Position numbers and translations under genes: made by a program
The notes under the pieces: generated by a model
Seen by the model: the letters and a program-made list of their open reading frames with translations, nothing else
Databases searched by the model: none
Told to the model about the DNA's origin: nothing
Shown: piece after piece, positions 1 through 6,719 of the stretch
How the letters are laid out: each line of letters begins with the position of its first letter
How positions within the stretch are numbered: position 1 is the stretch's first letter
Assembly: GCA_937859855.1 (NCBI GenBank)
Contig: CALMAR010000495.1
Span: 1 to 14,619, forward strand
DNA: 14,619 nt
Reading direction: 5' to 3'
Source: an uncultured Kineosporia sp.
GTDB taxonomy: Bacteria; Actinomycetota; Actinomycetes; Actinomycetales; Kineosporiaceae

Positions 1-209
1 GCGATGTCACCACGGCGACGTTGAACGCCGAACTGCAGAAGACGATCGCGTGGGCACGGTACAACTACACGACCGGCGCCTACCCGACCCGCGCCAGCAT
101 CACCACCGACGCGGCGCGGCTGGTGGCGTGGCTCGGCCCATCGGAACCGCCGACCACGACCGGGTATTCACTCACCGGTGACCTGTGGTTCCTGCAGGAC
201 CAGGCGTGA
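1..209 (+). CDS. 3' end of an unidentified phage gene (5' truncated by window)
   Basis: The reading frame is open from base 3, with no stop before TGA at 207-209, so this is the last ~68 codons of a gene that begins upstream. An in-frame TTG at 21 exists, but the frame continues past it and it has no convincing ribosome-binding site. The visible peptide contains an aromatic-rich stretch (IAWARYNYTTGAYPTR) and ends in GDLWFLQDQA. No family is recognised. The next gene begins 6 nt downstream, so it probably belongs to the same structural operon. It could be the C-terminus of a capsid-, fibre- or hydrolase-type protein; there is not enough sequence to choose. Confidence 0.7.
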   Translation, partial: DVTTATLNAELQKTIAWARYNYTTGAYPTRASITTDAARLVAWLGPSEPPTTTGYSLTGDLWFLQDQA

Positions 210-215
210 CCCCGC

Positions 216-1328
216 ATGGGCGCGACTGACGTCAGCCGGGAGTACCGGCGGACCTCTACCGGGTTGTGGGTGCGGGACCGGCGAGACATCACCGTCACCC
301 AGGACCCGCCTGTCGACCCCGGCGGCGGAGGCGGAGGCGGCAAGCATCCGGTGTTCGGTGCTGCTGTGTCGATGTACCCCGAGTCGGGTCGCACATCGAA
401 ATCGCAGGAGTACGCCGCCCACGAAACTGACTGCGGCCCAATGGGTATCTACCGGTCGTACACGTCGGGGGGGATCCCGTCGTCGTGGACGGCGATCACC
501 GGGGACGCGAACCCGCGGCTCGGGGATTGGGAGAACCGCTGGTCCTGGCACAGTTTCAAGCCTGACCCGCAGGCGTTAGCGGCTGGGTCGCTGAACGCCA
601 GCGTCATCAGCTTCTGCAACACGATCCCGGTCACCGGGATGAAGCGCCTGCTGACGGCGTGGCACGAGTTCGACGTCGGCACGAAGATCCCCAACTCGAT
701 GAGCGCGGCTGACGCGAAAGCGCTCACCTACCAGTTCTGCAAGGCCGTCCACGACTCCGGGCACCCGGACGTGCTCGCCGGGCCATGCATGGGCAGCAAA
801 GACACGTTCGCCGACGTGAACTCGATGCTCGCGGCCACATCGGTGACGACGGCGGCGCTGCTCGCTCAGCTCGATTTCGTCGGCTGGGACCCCTACAACG
901 AGGCGTCGTATCAGAACAACTACACGGCCAGCCGGCTCGGCGCCGCCGGTGTCTCCTACTACTTCGACCCGATCAAGGATTACCGGGACGCCCACTTTCC
1001 CGGGATTCCTCTCGCGTTCGGTGAGATCGGGTTCGAGCCGAACGCGTCGAACCTGGCTCAGCGGCCCGCCTACCTGACCGCGGTCGGGCAGTGGTGCGCG
1101 ACGTCCGCGAACAACGTGCTCGCCGCCTGCTACTTCGACGGCGGCACCGGCACCAGCAGCGTCCCGAACGGGCTCGCCGAAGAGCATTTCCTCCGCGCCT
1201 ACTCCCAGCCGCGCCGCCCGGATAACCAAGCCACCGACGCGTGGGACAGCGCCACCTACAACCTGATCCGCGACCCCCAATCGATCGCCGCCTGGTCTGC
1301 CCTCTACGCGGCCAACCCGCCGTATTAA
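216..1328 (+). CDS. Virion-associated glycoside hydrolase, GH26/clan GH-A-like, with poly-Gly linker
   Basis: This 370-residue protein has three parts. Residues 1-35 form a short basic head (EYRRTSTGLWVRDRRDITV), likely an attachment segment. A run of seven glycines follows at 36-42. Residues ~45-370 form one catalytic-type domain. Clan GH-A landmarks appear in the right order: TAWHEFD with candidate acid/base Glu151; LDFVGWDPYN at 220-228, resembling the 'vDwvGvDpYN' strand of GH26 and related families; and PLAFGEIG with candidate nucleophile Glu270. The ~119-residue spacing of the two glutamates suits a TIM barrel. Six cysteines lie in the domain. No signal peptide is seen, as expected for a virion protein. 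Family knowledge suggests an endo-acting retaining glycosidase, for example on mannan; the real substrate is unknown. By inference it trims a host surface glycan during adsorption. The start is ATG 216, 6 nt after the previous stop. A rare TTA codon lies at 576-578. Confidence 0.8.
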   Translation: MGATDVSREYRRTSTGLWVRDRRDITVTQDPPVDPGGGGGGGKHPVFGAAVSMYPESGRTSKSQEYAAHETDCGPMGIYRSYTSGGIPSSWTAITGDANPRLGDWENRWSWHSFKPDPQALAAGSLNASVISFCNTIPVTGMKRLLTAWHEFDVGTKIPNSMSAADAKALTYQFCKAVHDSGHPDVLAGPCMGSKDTFADVNSMLAATSVTTAALLAQLDFVGWDPYNEASYQNNYTASRLGAAGVSYYFDPIKDYRDAHFPGIPLAFGEIGFEPNASNLAQRPAYLTAVGQWCATSANNVLAACYFDGGTGTSSVPNGLAEEHFLRAYSQPRRPDNQATDAWDSATYNLIRDPQSIAAWSALYAANPPY

Positions 1329-1334
1329 GCACTG

Positions 1335-1340
1335 AAAGGA
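1335..1340 (+). promoter_or_regulatory. Ribosome-binding site supporting GTG start at 1348
   Basis: AAAGGA lies 7 nt upstream of GTG 1348, in the 19-nt gap after the hydrolase stop. It supports GTG as the true start of the next gene. Confidence 0.65.
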
Positions 1341-1347
1341 CACCGCT

Positions 1348-2364
1348 GTGAGCAGTTTCCGGGAGAAGTTCGACATCGCGAACGGCACCACGATCACCAC
1401 GTCGAACAGCAACTACACGACCACCAACTCGGGGTCGACGACCGCGACCGCGAACACCGCGAACGCGCTGGTCGGGACCGCGTGCGCGGCGTGCGTGTGC
1501 GCGGCGCAGTCGATCTCCCTGTCTCATGCGTTCACCGGGGCCACCACGAAGCATTTCCGGCGGATCTACTACAAGCCGACCGGGAACCCTTCGGCCACCA
1601 CCAGCATCATCCGGTTCCTCGACGCCTCCGACGCCCTGTGCTTCGAGGTCCAGTTCATGACCACTGGCGTGCTGCGGCTGCGGAACAGCGCCGGCGCGCA
1701 GATCGCGGTCACATCGACGACGCTGACCGCCAACTCGTACTGCCGGATCGAGGTCAGCGGGAACGCGGGCACCGCGACGCTGAAGCTGTACACCGGGTCG
1801 AACCTGCACACCGGGGTCGCCACTGAAGTGATCTCCGGCGCGTACGCGACCACCGCGATCTCCAAGGTGCAGGTCGGTGCCACCGTGTCGACCACGCTGA
1901 CCGCGTACATCGACGACGACCGCGGCTCGGACACCGACTGGATCGGCCCTGACGCGTCCCTGGCGGCGCAGCTGACGGTGTCCGCGACCGGCACCACCGG
2001 CTGGACCCCCACCGGCGGCGCGAACGGGACTGTGGTCACCTCCGACACCGACGACGCCACGTACATCGAGTCGTCGTCGAGTCCCTCATCGCTGGTGCTG
2101 GACTTCACCCTCCCCCCGATCGCCACCCCCGGCGGTGACCTGTTCTTCTACACCCGCATGTACCTGCAGTCAGCGTCCAGCGGGACGGTGACACCGACCC
2201 TGCGGGACGGCACCACCACCGTCGCCACCGGTGTAGCGATGGCCCCTCCGTCAGCGGTCGATGATGTGGCGTTCCGGTTCGACGCCGCTGACATCGCGGG
2301 CGTCGCGGGCAGCAAGTGGTCGGCGGGCACACTGGTGGTCCGGCTCTCCGTGACGGCCTCATAG
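1348..2364 (+). CDS. Fibre-like protein with two beta-sandwich domains (LamG/concanavalin-like N-terminal domain)
   Basis: This 338-residue protein starts at GTG 1348. Residues 1-~200 resemble a concanavalin/LamG jelly-roll. Recognisable strands are REKFDIANGTTITTSN at the start, GVLRLRNSAGAQIAV and YCRIEVSGNAGTATLKLY in the middle, and TTLTAYIDDDRGSD near the end. The same domain begins the 800-residue protein at 4317, where NGTTITTSN, the LRN strand and TITAYFD recur in the same order. Residues ~201-338 form a second, Thr/Ser-rich all-beta domain ending in LVVRLSVTAS, a type common in actinophage minor tail proteins. A cysteine cluster (C46, C49, C51) sits in the first domain. No catalytic motif or transmembrane segment is seen. 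The likely role is carbohydrate binding or decoration on the virion. Placement and function are inference; the domain type rests on strand pattern only. Confidence 0.75.
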   Translation: MSSFREKFDIANGTTITTSNSNYTTTNSGSTTATANTANALVGTACAACVCAAQSISLSHAFTGATTKHFRRIYYKPTGNPSATTSIIRFLDASDALCFEVQFMTTGVLRLRNSAGAQIAVTSTTLTANSYCRIEVSGNAGTATLKLYTGSNLHTGVATEVISGAYATTAISKVQVGATVSTTLTAYIDDDRGSDTDWIGPDASLAAQLTVSATGTTGWTPTGGANGTVVTSDTDDATYIESSSSPSSLVLDFTLPPIATPGGDLFFYTRMYLQSASSGTVTPTLRDGTTTVATGVAMAPPSAVDDVAFRFDAADIAGVAGSKWSAGTLVVRLSVTAS

Positions 2365-2367
2365 CCG

Positions 2368-4302
2368 ATGGCTTCTCTCCGGGTCACCAAGGCCCGGGTG
2401 GCGGGTGCCTCCCCATTGGGACGGGTCCGGGTCACCCGGGCCACTGTCGCGGGCACAGCACCGGCGACGACGGCGAAACTGCGGGTCACCAAGACCAGGG
2501 TCGGCGGGATTCCCGTCGCGGGCGGGGCGGTGCTGCGGGTCACGACCGCGCGGGTCGCCGGCCAGGCGCCGTCCGGTGCCGCCCGGATCCGGGTCACGAC
2601 CGCCGGTGTCGGCGGGCGGGCCCCATCGACATCGGTCACCGTCCGGGTCACCAAGGCCCGCGTCAGCGGGGTCAGCGCCGCATCGCAGGCGTCGGCTGGG
2701 CTGAACTTCGTGTGGGAACCGTACGTGCCGTGCACCCTGTCCGCGGTCGGGTCGGTCGGGGCTGTCTCTTACGCGTGGACCGGCCCCGCCGGCATCACCA
2801 TCCAGGGCGCGAACACGCACACCGCGACCGTGGTGTTCCCGGCGTCGAAAACGCAGACGTCGTACGTGTTCACCCTGACTACCACCAACAGCGCGGGCGC
2901 TACCGCGACAGACACGGTGACGGTGATCGTCCCGCCGGCGACGGAGTATTTCCGGTCGGGCACGACGTGGCGGCCGGTCCGGTTCTCCCGGATCGGCACC
3001 GGCATCATCACTGTCGGGTCGGCCGCCGAGTGGGCGGCGCTGTGGGATCAGACGCCGCTGGGTGATTCCGGGTGGGTCGCCGGTGACGGCGCCTGGCCGG
3101 CGATGCACCCGCGGGGCACGACATGCCTGTTCGCGTTCGGGCTGACCCCGATCCTGGACAACGCCGGCCCGGTCACACCTACCGGGGCCACCCTCACCAC
3201 CACCGGCGCCGCCGGGACCGCCACCTACGTGACCGCCGCCGCAGCGGACGCGGCAGCGTTCCCGATCGGCGCCCGCGTCACCGTGGAAACCGCCGCCGGG
3301 GTCCTGCGGTCGCCTGACGTTCACACCGTCACCGACAAGTCCGTCTCCGGGGGCGCGGCGAACATCTTCCTCGACCACCCCCTCGGATCGGCGTCGGCCG
3401 CGGGGGATGTGGTCCGGGGTGTGACCGGTGGCGTCGCCCGCTACTTCCCGAACTCATCGGCCGTGCTGTGGACCCCCGGCGGCGGACTCGCCACGGTGTC
3501 TGGGGTCGGGGAGTTCATCCCCTCACCGGGCGACGGCACCTGGTATTGGCCGGGGCCGATGCTCGCTGAAGGCAACCGGCTGTTCATGTTCGCGACCCAT
3601 CAGGGGCCGCCGCCGACCCCGAACCCGTCGAACCTGCCCTGGACGAACTTGGGCCGGTCGCTGATGATGTGGCGCTGGGTCGACGCCGGGGACCCGCCCG
3701 CGTTCATGACGAAGGTCGCTGACCTGGATCCGGCGATCTCGTGGGGCGCAGCCGTCGTCACGACCGGGTCGTGGACGTACATCTACGGCACCTACCAGCA
3801 GGCGGGGTGGCAGTCGAACCGGGTGTATTGCGCCCGCGTCCCCGCTGGAGCGATGGCGACCCCGCCGTCAGCGTGGCAGTTCTGGGTGACTGCCGGGGGC
3901 GGGTCGTGGGCGACCGGCGCGTCGAACCTCACCTCGACAGCGAACCTGCTGACGGTGATCTCCGAAGCCACCGGCACTGAGGGCAGCTTCAGCGCGGCGT
4001 ACGTGAACGGGAAATACCGGCTGTGCTCGAAACTCGGCGGCACCTCCGCCGCACCCGTCACCCTGTGGGAATCCACTAGCCCTACAACGGGTTTCGTGTC
4101 CCGGACGATCGCGAACGCCCCCTACGGCAGCCCCACCGCAGCCGATCAGACGTACAACGCGGGCGCCCACTTCCAGATCCGCACCACCGACGGGAAAGCG
4201 CTCGCGGCGTGGTCGCGGAATCAGACCGGCCGCGCCACCTACGACTACTACAACAACCCGACGTGGTACCGGCCGGCCTGGTCCGAATTCACGATCACCT
4301 GA
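2368..4302 (+). CDS. Multidomain fibre-like protein: 18-residue repeats, PKD/Ig-like domain, possible beta-propeller
   Basis: This 644-residue protein begins 3 nt after the previous stop with no clear Shine-Dalgarno sequence, so translational coupling is likely. Residues 4-109 are six imperfect repeats, one of 16 and the rest of ~18 residues, with core [LVI]RVT-x-A-R-V-x-G. Residues ~111-190 resemble a PKD/Ig-like sandwich (VSYAWTGPAGITI, then YVFTLTTTNSAGATATDTVTV). Residues ~193-644 contain recurring aromatic strand pairs (GTWYWPGPMLAEGNRLFMFA, WTYIYGTYQ, SAAYVNGKYRLCSK, GKALAAWSRNQ). These are reminiscent of five-bladed beta-propeller families near GH43/DUF4185, but no catalytic triad could be assigned. 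The likely role is a virion fibre or adsorption protein with a glycan-recognising head. The N-terminal domain assignments are better supported than the propeller, which is tentative. Confidence 0.75.
   Translation: MASLRVTKARVAGASPLGRVRVTRATVAGTAPATTAKLRVTKTRVGGIPVAGGAVLRVTTARVAGQAPSGAARIRVTTAGVGGRAPSTSVTVRVTKARVSGVSAASQASAGLNFVWEPYVPCTLSAVGSVGAVSYAWTGPAGITIQGANTHTATVVFPASKTQTSYVFTLTTTNSAGATATDTVTVIVPPATEYFRSGTTWRPVRFSRIGTGIITVGSAAEWAALWDQTPLGDSGWVAGDGAWPAMHPRGTTCLFAFGLTPILDNAGPVTPTGATLTTTGAAGTATYVTAAAADAAAFPIGARVTVETAAGVLRSPDVHTVTDKSVSGGAANIFLDHPLGSASAAGDVVRGVTGGVARYFPNSSAVLWTPGGGLATVSGVGEFIPSPGDGTWYWPGPMLAEGNRLFMFATHQGPPPTPNPSNLPWTNLGRSLMMWRWVDAGDPPAFMTKVADLDPAISWGAAVVTTGSWTYIYGTYQQAGWQSNRVYCARVPAGAMATPPSAWQFWVTAGGGSWATGASNLTSTANLLTVISEATGTEGSFSAAYVNGKYRLCSKLGGTSAAPVTLWESTSPTTGFVSRTIANAPYGSPTAADQTYNAGAHFQIRTTDGKALAAWSRNQTGRATYDYYNNPTWYRPAWSEFTIT
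2377..2694 (+). repeat. Six imperfect ~54-bp tandem repeats (18-residue protein repeat)
   Basis: Protein units start at residues 4, 20, 38, 56, 74 and 92. The first unit has 16 residues and the others about 18. Each starts with a hydrophobic residue followed by RVT, then A/T-R-V and a Gly. The DNA is diverged but shares words: TCCGGGTCACCAAGGCCCG (19 nt) is identical at 2378-2396 and 2642-2660, at the two ends of the array. Confidence 0.85.
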
Positions 4303-4307
4303 GGAGG
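4301..4307 (+). promoter_or_regulatory. Strong Shine-Dalgarno overlapping the upstream stop codon
   Basis: GAGGAGG begins inside the TGA stop of the preceding gene (4300-4302) and lies 9 nt before ATG 4317. It is the strongest ribosome-binding site seen in region A and fixes the start of the 800-residue repeat protein. Confidence 0.75.
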
Positions 4308-4316
4308 CGGTAGCGG

Positions 4317-6719
4317 ATGACTATCGACCTCAACGAGGCGTTCGAAACCGGCACCAACGGCACCACGATCACCACGTCGAACACGGCGTTCGGGGTCGTC
4401 ACCGGTTCCCCAACGATCAGCACCGCGCAGGCCGCGCACGGCACCCGGTCCATGCTGGTCAACGTCACCTCGGGCACCGCCTACGGGTCCGCCACCTACA
4501 CCACCCGGGCGGTCACGTACGCCCGCGCCTACCTGTACGTGTCCTCGGTCGGCGTGGCCACGCTGATCCTGCAGGCGGCGGCGAGCACCACCAGCCGGGC
4601 GCAGATCCGGCTCAACACCAACGGCACGATCACCCTGCGGAACGGGTCCACCGCCGTCTGGACGTCGACCACGGCCTTGTCGACGGGCGCGTGGTACCGG
4701 CTTGAGTGGCTCGTCGACAACACCAATTCGCTGCAGCGGGCCCGGATCTACTCAGGTGACTCCGCCACGGCGCTGGAGGACTCCGGGTCGCAGACGTACA
4801 ACCAGGGCACCCACGACCGGATCTGGTTCGGCTGCACCGCGTCCTCCACGATCACCGCCTACTTCGACAACCTGGTGACCCGCGACGACACGTGGCCCGG
4901 CGCTGCCGCGACCGTCGTGGCCACCGGGCAGCCGTCGTCGGCGGAGTCGGCGATGCCGATGGGCCGGGTCAAGAACCGGGTAACCGGGCAGCCGGGCGAG
5001 ACCGGCTCCGCGCTCACCAGCACGCGGGTCAGGCAGCGCGCCACCGGGCAGCCAGCGGGCGCAGACGCCGCCCTCACCTACGTCCGGGTGAAAACCAGGG
5101 CTACCGGGCAGCCGGCGTCCACGGAGGCCGCGCAGCCCGCCACCCGGGTCCGCCCACACGTGACCGGGCAAGCGGCCGGCGCGCAGACGGCGCAGCCGAT
5201 GGGCCACGGGAAGACCCGCACCACCGCGCAGCCGGTCTCAGCTGAGACGGCGCAGCCGGTGACCCGGCAGCGGATCCACCCCATCGGGCAGCCGGCTGAC
5301 ACAGAATCCGGGCAGCCGATGGGCCACGGCCGGCTCGTCCCCACCGGGCAAGCCACCGAAACGGACACCCCGGGCAGCCACACGCACGGCAAGCAGCGGA
5401 CCACCGGGCAACCTTCATCAGCTGAGACGGCGCAGCCGATGGTCCGCCGCCACGCCTACAACATCGGCCAGGCCGGGGACCTGGAAGCTGCGCAGGCGAT
5501 GCCGCGGACCCGCCGCACCACCGGGATCGCGTTCGACGTCGTGTCCGCGTTGCCGCTGCGCCGCACCCACCGGATCACTATCGGGATCCCCGGGCCACCG
5601 GCGACCTCCGAGATCGCGGGTGGCGCGTCACCATCGACCTCCACGTACCCCGGGCCCGGCCTCTACCCGGGCGCCCCGTACGGCGTCGGCGGGCTCAACC
5701 CGGCCGCGGACACGTACCCGGGTGGTTCGACGTTCCCGAACGGCGCTGGATCGATCGGCCCCACCGACGAAGCGATGCGGATGGTCCGGGGCCGCAACCC
5801 GGTCCATCAGGCCGCCGAAGTTGAGGCGGCGCAGCCGGTGCGGCATCAGCACCGCCGCAGCATCGGCCAGCCCGGCGACGCCAGCTCGGGGCAGCCGCCC
5901 CGCCACCAGCACCGCCGGGTCATCGGGCAGGCGGGGGACATTTCGGTGAGCCTGCCGATGGGGCAGCGGACCCGGGAGGTCATCCTCCAAGCCGGTGACA
6001 CAGAGTCGGCGCAGCGGATGGGGCATGGGCGGGTTTACCGGCTGGGGCAGGCCGCGAACGGGAACGGCGCCACCGCCACCGGCCGGGTCAAACTCCGGGC
6101 CATCGGCCAGCCGGCTGACGCTGAGGTCGCGCAGCCGATGCCACGGAAGTCGTTCACCCACACGGGGCAGCCCGCCACCAGTGAGTCTGCGCAACCGGTC
6201 ACGAGGGTCCGCCGCCGCACCATCGGCCAGCCGGCCGTGCTGCAGGCGGCGCAGCCGGCTGGCCACGGGAAGGGGAAGACCCTCGGCCAGCCCGGCGACC
6301 TCGAATCCGCGCGGGTGATGACCGTCAACCGGGTCACCCACCCGCCCGGCGGGACCCTGACCGGGCAGCCTGACACCACGGAGACGGCGTGGCCGATGCT
6401 CGCCATCTCCGTCCGCGTCATCGGGCAGCCCGAGGGCGGCGACGCGGCGAACCCGATCTACGTCTACCGGGACCACACCCTCGGCCAAGCCGGGGACACC
6501 GGTGCCGCGTTCCCGGCGCGGACGGTTAAGGCGCGGACCCTCGGCCAAGTGTTCGACATCAGCGAAGCGCTGCCCGTACGCACCCGCGCCGGGAAACTCC
6601 TCAGCGGCGCCACCAGCTCGGAGACCGCGCAACCGATGCGCCGGGCCGGGCCGCGAGCGGCGTCCAGCACGCGGGTGCGGGTACGGGAATCGACCAGGAC
6701 GAGAGTGGAGGTCTCATGA
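4317..6719 (+). CDS. Large repeat fibre protein: LamG-like domain plus ~26 20-residue repeats
   Basis: This 800-residue protein starts at ATG 4317. Residues 1-~196 are a beta-sandwich homologous to the N-terminal domain of the gene at 1348 (NGTTITTSN, TITLRNGST, WYRLEW, TITAYFDNL). From residue 203 the rest is almost wholly a 20-residue repeat. The first half of each unit is GQP[AG]-[DS]-x-E-x-A-Q-P, acidic and turn-like. The second half is basic, rich in Arg, His and Lys (for example RVKTRAT, GHGKTRTT, RHQHRRSI). Block one spans residues 203-427 and block two 497-776. Between them lies a Tyr/Pro/Gly-rich segment (428-482) with repeated YPG. The tail (777-800) is Arg-rich. There is no signal peptide, transmembrane helix or enzyme motif. 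The likely role is a long rigid or elastic fibre or spacer carrying an N-terminal binding domain. The stop overlaps the connector start (ATGA). The fold of the repeat is unknown to me. Confidence 0.85.
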   Translation: MTIDLNEAFETGTNGTTITTSNTAFGVVTGSPTISTAQAAHGTRSMLVNVTSGTAYGSATYTTRAVTYARAYLYVSSVGVATLILQAAASTTSRAQIRLNTNGTITLRNGSTAVWTSTTALSTGAWYRLEWLVDNTNSLQRARIYSGDSATALEDSGSQTYNQGTHDRIWFGCTASSTITAYFDNLVTRDDTWPGAAATVVATGQPSSAESAMPMGRVKNRVTGQPGETGSALTSTRVRQRATGQPAGADAALTYVRVKTRATGQPASTEAAQPATRVRPHVTGQAAGAQTAQPMGHGKTRTTAQPVSAETAQPVTRQRIHPIGQPADTESGQPMGHGRLVPTGQATETDTPGSHTHGKQRTTGQPSSAETAQPMVRRHAYNIGQAGDLEAAQAMPRTRRTTGIAFDVVSALPLRRTHRITIGIPGPPATSEIAGGASPSTSTYPGPGLYPGAPYGVGGLNPAADTYPGGSTFPNGAGSIGPTDEAMRMVRGRNPVHQAAEVEAAQPVRHQHRRSIGQPGDASSGQPPRHQHRRVIGQAGDISVSLPMGQRTREVILQAGDTESAQRMGHGRVYRLGQAANGNGATATGRVKLRAIGQPADAEVAQPMPRKSFTHTGQPATSESAQPVTRVRRRTIGQPAVLQAAQPAGHGKGKTLGQPGDLESARVMTVNRVTHPPGGTLTGQPDTTETAWPMLAISVRVIGQPEGGDAANPIYVYRDHTLGQAGDTGAAFPARTVKARTLGQVFDISEALPVRTRAGKLLSGATSSETAQPMRRAGPRAASSTRVRVRESTRTRVEVS
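4923..5597 (+). repeat. Repeat block 1: 60-bp tandem array coding 20-residue units
   Basis: GQP-type unit starts occur at residues 204, 224, 244 and so on every 20 residues up to 384, then slightly out of phase at 403 and 423. In DNA the period is exactly 60 bp: [AC]CCGGGCAGCC-like words recur at 4922, 4982, 5042, 5102 and onward. Some units are near-identical over short spans. For example, 21 nt including GCTGAGACGGCGCAGCCG are identical at 5238-5258 and 5418-5438, exactly three periods apart. Confidence 0.93.
5598..5762 (+). other. Tyr/Pro/Gly-rich linker interrupting the repeat array
   Basis: Residues 428-482 break the 20-residue periodicity with a low-complexity Pro/Gly/Tyr/Thr segment containing TYPGPGLYPG, TYPGG and TFPNG. 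It sits near the middle of the two repeat blocks. It is probably a flexible joint or a distinct extended segment; this is inference from composition. Confidence 0.7.
5805..6644 (+). repeat. Repeat block 2: 60-bp tandem array coding 20-residue units
   Basis: The period resumes after the linker. Units start at residues ~497, 517, 537, 557, 577, 597, 617, 637 and 657. After one longer unit (~26 residues) they continue at 683, 703, 723, 743 and 763, giving about 14 units. The consensus is the same as block 1, with more variation at the Gln-Pro positions. Confidence 0.9.

Noticed and set aside
21..209. A complete 62-residue gene starting at TTG 21
   Set aside because: The frame is open upstream to the window edge and no ribosome-binding site precedes the TTG, so a truncated longer gene is more likely.
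2359..3378. Minus-strand open frame of 339 codons opposite the 644-residue gene
   Set aside because: Asp/Arg/Gly-rich shadow frame with no separate evidence of expression.
5628..6632. Minus-strand open frame with repeats opposite repeat block 2
   Set aside because: Its periodicity is just the 60-bp repeat read backwards; no start signal or domain supports it.
4923..6644. CRISPR-like regular spacing (60 bp) of short shared words
   Set aside because: The repeats are contiguous, diverged and in frame within one long protein; there are no identical direct repeats with unique spacers and no cas genes.
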